From Isohypsibius dastychi (taxonomy: Eukaryota; Tardigrada; Eutardigrada; Parachela; Isohypsibiidae), in assembly GCA_034696485.1 (NCBI GenBank), contig JAQIWT010000508.1, positions 1-18,963 on the forward strand: a DNA stretch of 18,963 nucleotides, in the 5' to 3' direction. The notes under the pieces were generated by a model that saw only the letters and a list, made by a program, of their open reading frames with translations, made no database searches and was not told the DNA's origin. The translations under genes and the position numbers were made by a program. Positions 17,573-18,963 of the stretch are shown one piece after another; within the stretch, counting starts at the first letter, position 1, and the number at the start of each line of letters is the position of its first letter.

Positions 17573-18963
17573 ATGTCTCGCAAACATATCGTGATGATGT
17601 CATATTCTGCCTTTGGACATATCACGCCGGTTCTGGAACTAGCTAAGAAACTGAGTGAATTTCACGACATTTCATTCCTCCTAAGCAGCAACCTACTACC
17701 CTTGTTCGAAAAACGTGGCATGCTTCCGGAAGTATATGCCGAAAACATCAAAATTGTCCCTATTGAAGACGGTATACCAGAAGGTGCGGACAAAGCGATC
17801 ACCGCAGCGCAAATCGCCGAAATCAGCAGAACAATAACCCAGGCTCGCAAGTCTTATTTCCGGTTGGAGAAGAATGAGATAACGGATCCAAGTGGCAATA
17901 TTGTCCACGCTGTTATTGTGGACAGCGTTATATCGGGACCGATGATCTACTGGGCAGAAGCAGGCCTAAAGGTCTATGCATTTTCGTGTTTTTCAGCGAA
18001 ACAGTTTGCTGAGAAAATTGGAATCGACGAAAATACACCGTGTGTTCCGGACGAAGAATTTATGCGGCTAGACACCTTAGCAGGACCCCTTGACAAGTCA
18101 GTTTTCATTCTCATTCTGATTTTCGTTGAATTTAAAGACTGTAGAGTAATTCAACTCACTATTTCCAAAATTATAGAAATCTGAGTGAACAGTATCTCAT
18201 CGAATACGAAAAGTCAAAACCTAACAACTTGCTTTAGAGCAAGGGTGAATCAAAGGCTCGATCAACACAAATAAATCGCCATAAAATACTGAGCAATTTC
18301 CTTATTGTACCAGAAACAATACGAGGATTATTCATAAAAAAATATGTTTGTTTATAAGAAATATGTGAAACTGATTAAACGCACCTTTTCTGATTTATGT
18401 GGTCCTCATCAGAAGATGCCAAACGCATGGAACACAATATTAGATTCCCTAATTTTCTGAATTCCGTACGCAATTTCAATCAGGTCCGGTGATATTACAG
18501 AAATGCCATTCCCGCTATCCCGGAATCCTTCAAGATACTCCTTGCGGAAACAAATCGTCTAATTCCGAAACTCGCCGGTATATTGTTCAATTCCGAGGAA
18601 AGCCTGGAAGCAGAAACCAAAACTTACATGGAGTCACATCCGGTTACTAAAGATGTCAATTTGTACTTTGTCGGACCAGTTTTTTCTACACTTTGGTCAC
18701 CCAATGCTCGGCTTGATAAATCCGAAGTGAATTAACACAGAATTATTCAAAGCTGAAAAATCAAATAACTATTTCTAGGACTCGATCGAAAAACTGAGCA
18801 ACGTCGCTGCTACGACAGAAGGAAAAAGCAAGGATGAAAACTACACCACTATTTTCATAAAAGATTGGTTGGATCGTCAAGAGCAAGGATCGGTAGTTTA
18901 TGTTTCATTTGGATCAATGGTGTCCCTTCAAGCGAAACAAATTACCGAGATTGGAAAAGGCTT
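17573..18963 (+). CDS. Cytosolic plant/bacterial-like UDP-glycosyltransferase, 3' end outside window
   Basis: GT1-family enzyme moving a sugar from a UDP-sugar to a small lipophilic acceptor. Exons: 17573-18096, 18177 to 18212 (or 18191), 18501-18726, and 18779 to beyond the window end. About 323 residues are visible of an expected 450-480. The start MSRKHIVMMSYSAFGHITP carries the catalytic His (H16), and the Asp partner is in AVIVDSV (D117). LFNSEESLEAE is the usual linker motif, and DWLDRQEQGSVVYVSFGSM opens the C-terminal sugar-donor half. The PSPG donor box lies past the window. There is no signal peptide, unlike typical animal ER-bound UGTs; the wording is that of plant or bacterial UGTs. 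The ATG context (CCACC before it) is good. The exon 2 donor is uncertain: both choices are phase 2 and keep frame. Horizontal acquisition is inferred, but the introns show it is now a nuclear gene. Confidence 0.9.

Noticed and set aside
1-18963. Prokaryotic defence, CRISPR, phage or mobile-element systems
   Set aside because: All strong genes are eukaryotic with spliceosomal introns; I saw no direct-repeat arrays, transposase or reverse transcriptase frames, or terminal inverted repeats.

Overview
The window is nuclear DNA of a compact-genome animal. Genes are packed on both strands and broken by many short GT-AG introns (mostly about 45-110 nt), and the products have their closest recognisable relatives in animals. 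The Dicer RNase III domains read most like arthropod Dicer-1, so an arthropod or close relative such as a tardigrade or mite is my best guess; the sequence alone does not settle this. There are no prokaryotic operons, CRISPR arrays, rRNA, tRNA or transposons that I can support.

Layout from left to right. 1-504: weak evidence for a minus-strand membrane-protein exon. 577-2447 (-): F-box/WD40 protein, FBXW9-like, 8 exons. 2712-3049 (+): tentative small secreted protein. 3297-4921 (-): UBE2Z/USE1-type ubiquitin-conjugating enzyme, 5 exons. 4922-5435: intergenic stretch between divergent genes. 5436-12739 (+): complete Dicer gene, 22 exons, about 1868 aa, with a canonical poly(A) signal. 13244-14060 (+): unrecognised coiled-coil protein, preceded by CRE-like sites and an overlapping upstream ORF. 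14548-15104 (-): Shisa-like six-cysteine single-pass membrane protein whose 5' exon is missing. 16095-17159 (+): secreted or anchored two-Ig-domain protein. 17573 to the window end (+): N-terminal two thirds of a cytosolic, plant/bacterial-style UDP-glycosyltransferase.

The exon chains for FBXW9, UBE2Z and Dicer were built by hand. Each junction keeps frame and rebuilds family motifs, so these models are strong. The genes do not form one pathway. Two neighbours (FBXW9-like and UBE2Z) belong to ubiquitin conjugation. Dicer makes small RNAs: it keeps both RNase III catalytic centres and the 5'-phosphate-pocket His/Arg pair, but its helicase motifs are degenerate, as expected of a miRNA-type Dicer. 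I found no clear unprecedented system. The best leads are the degenerate Dicer helicase, the intron-containing plant-like UGT, the GPN-type UBE2Z with a possible SUMO-interacting motif, and the three unrecognised genes.
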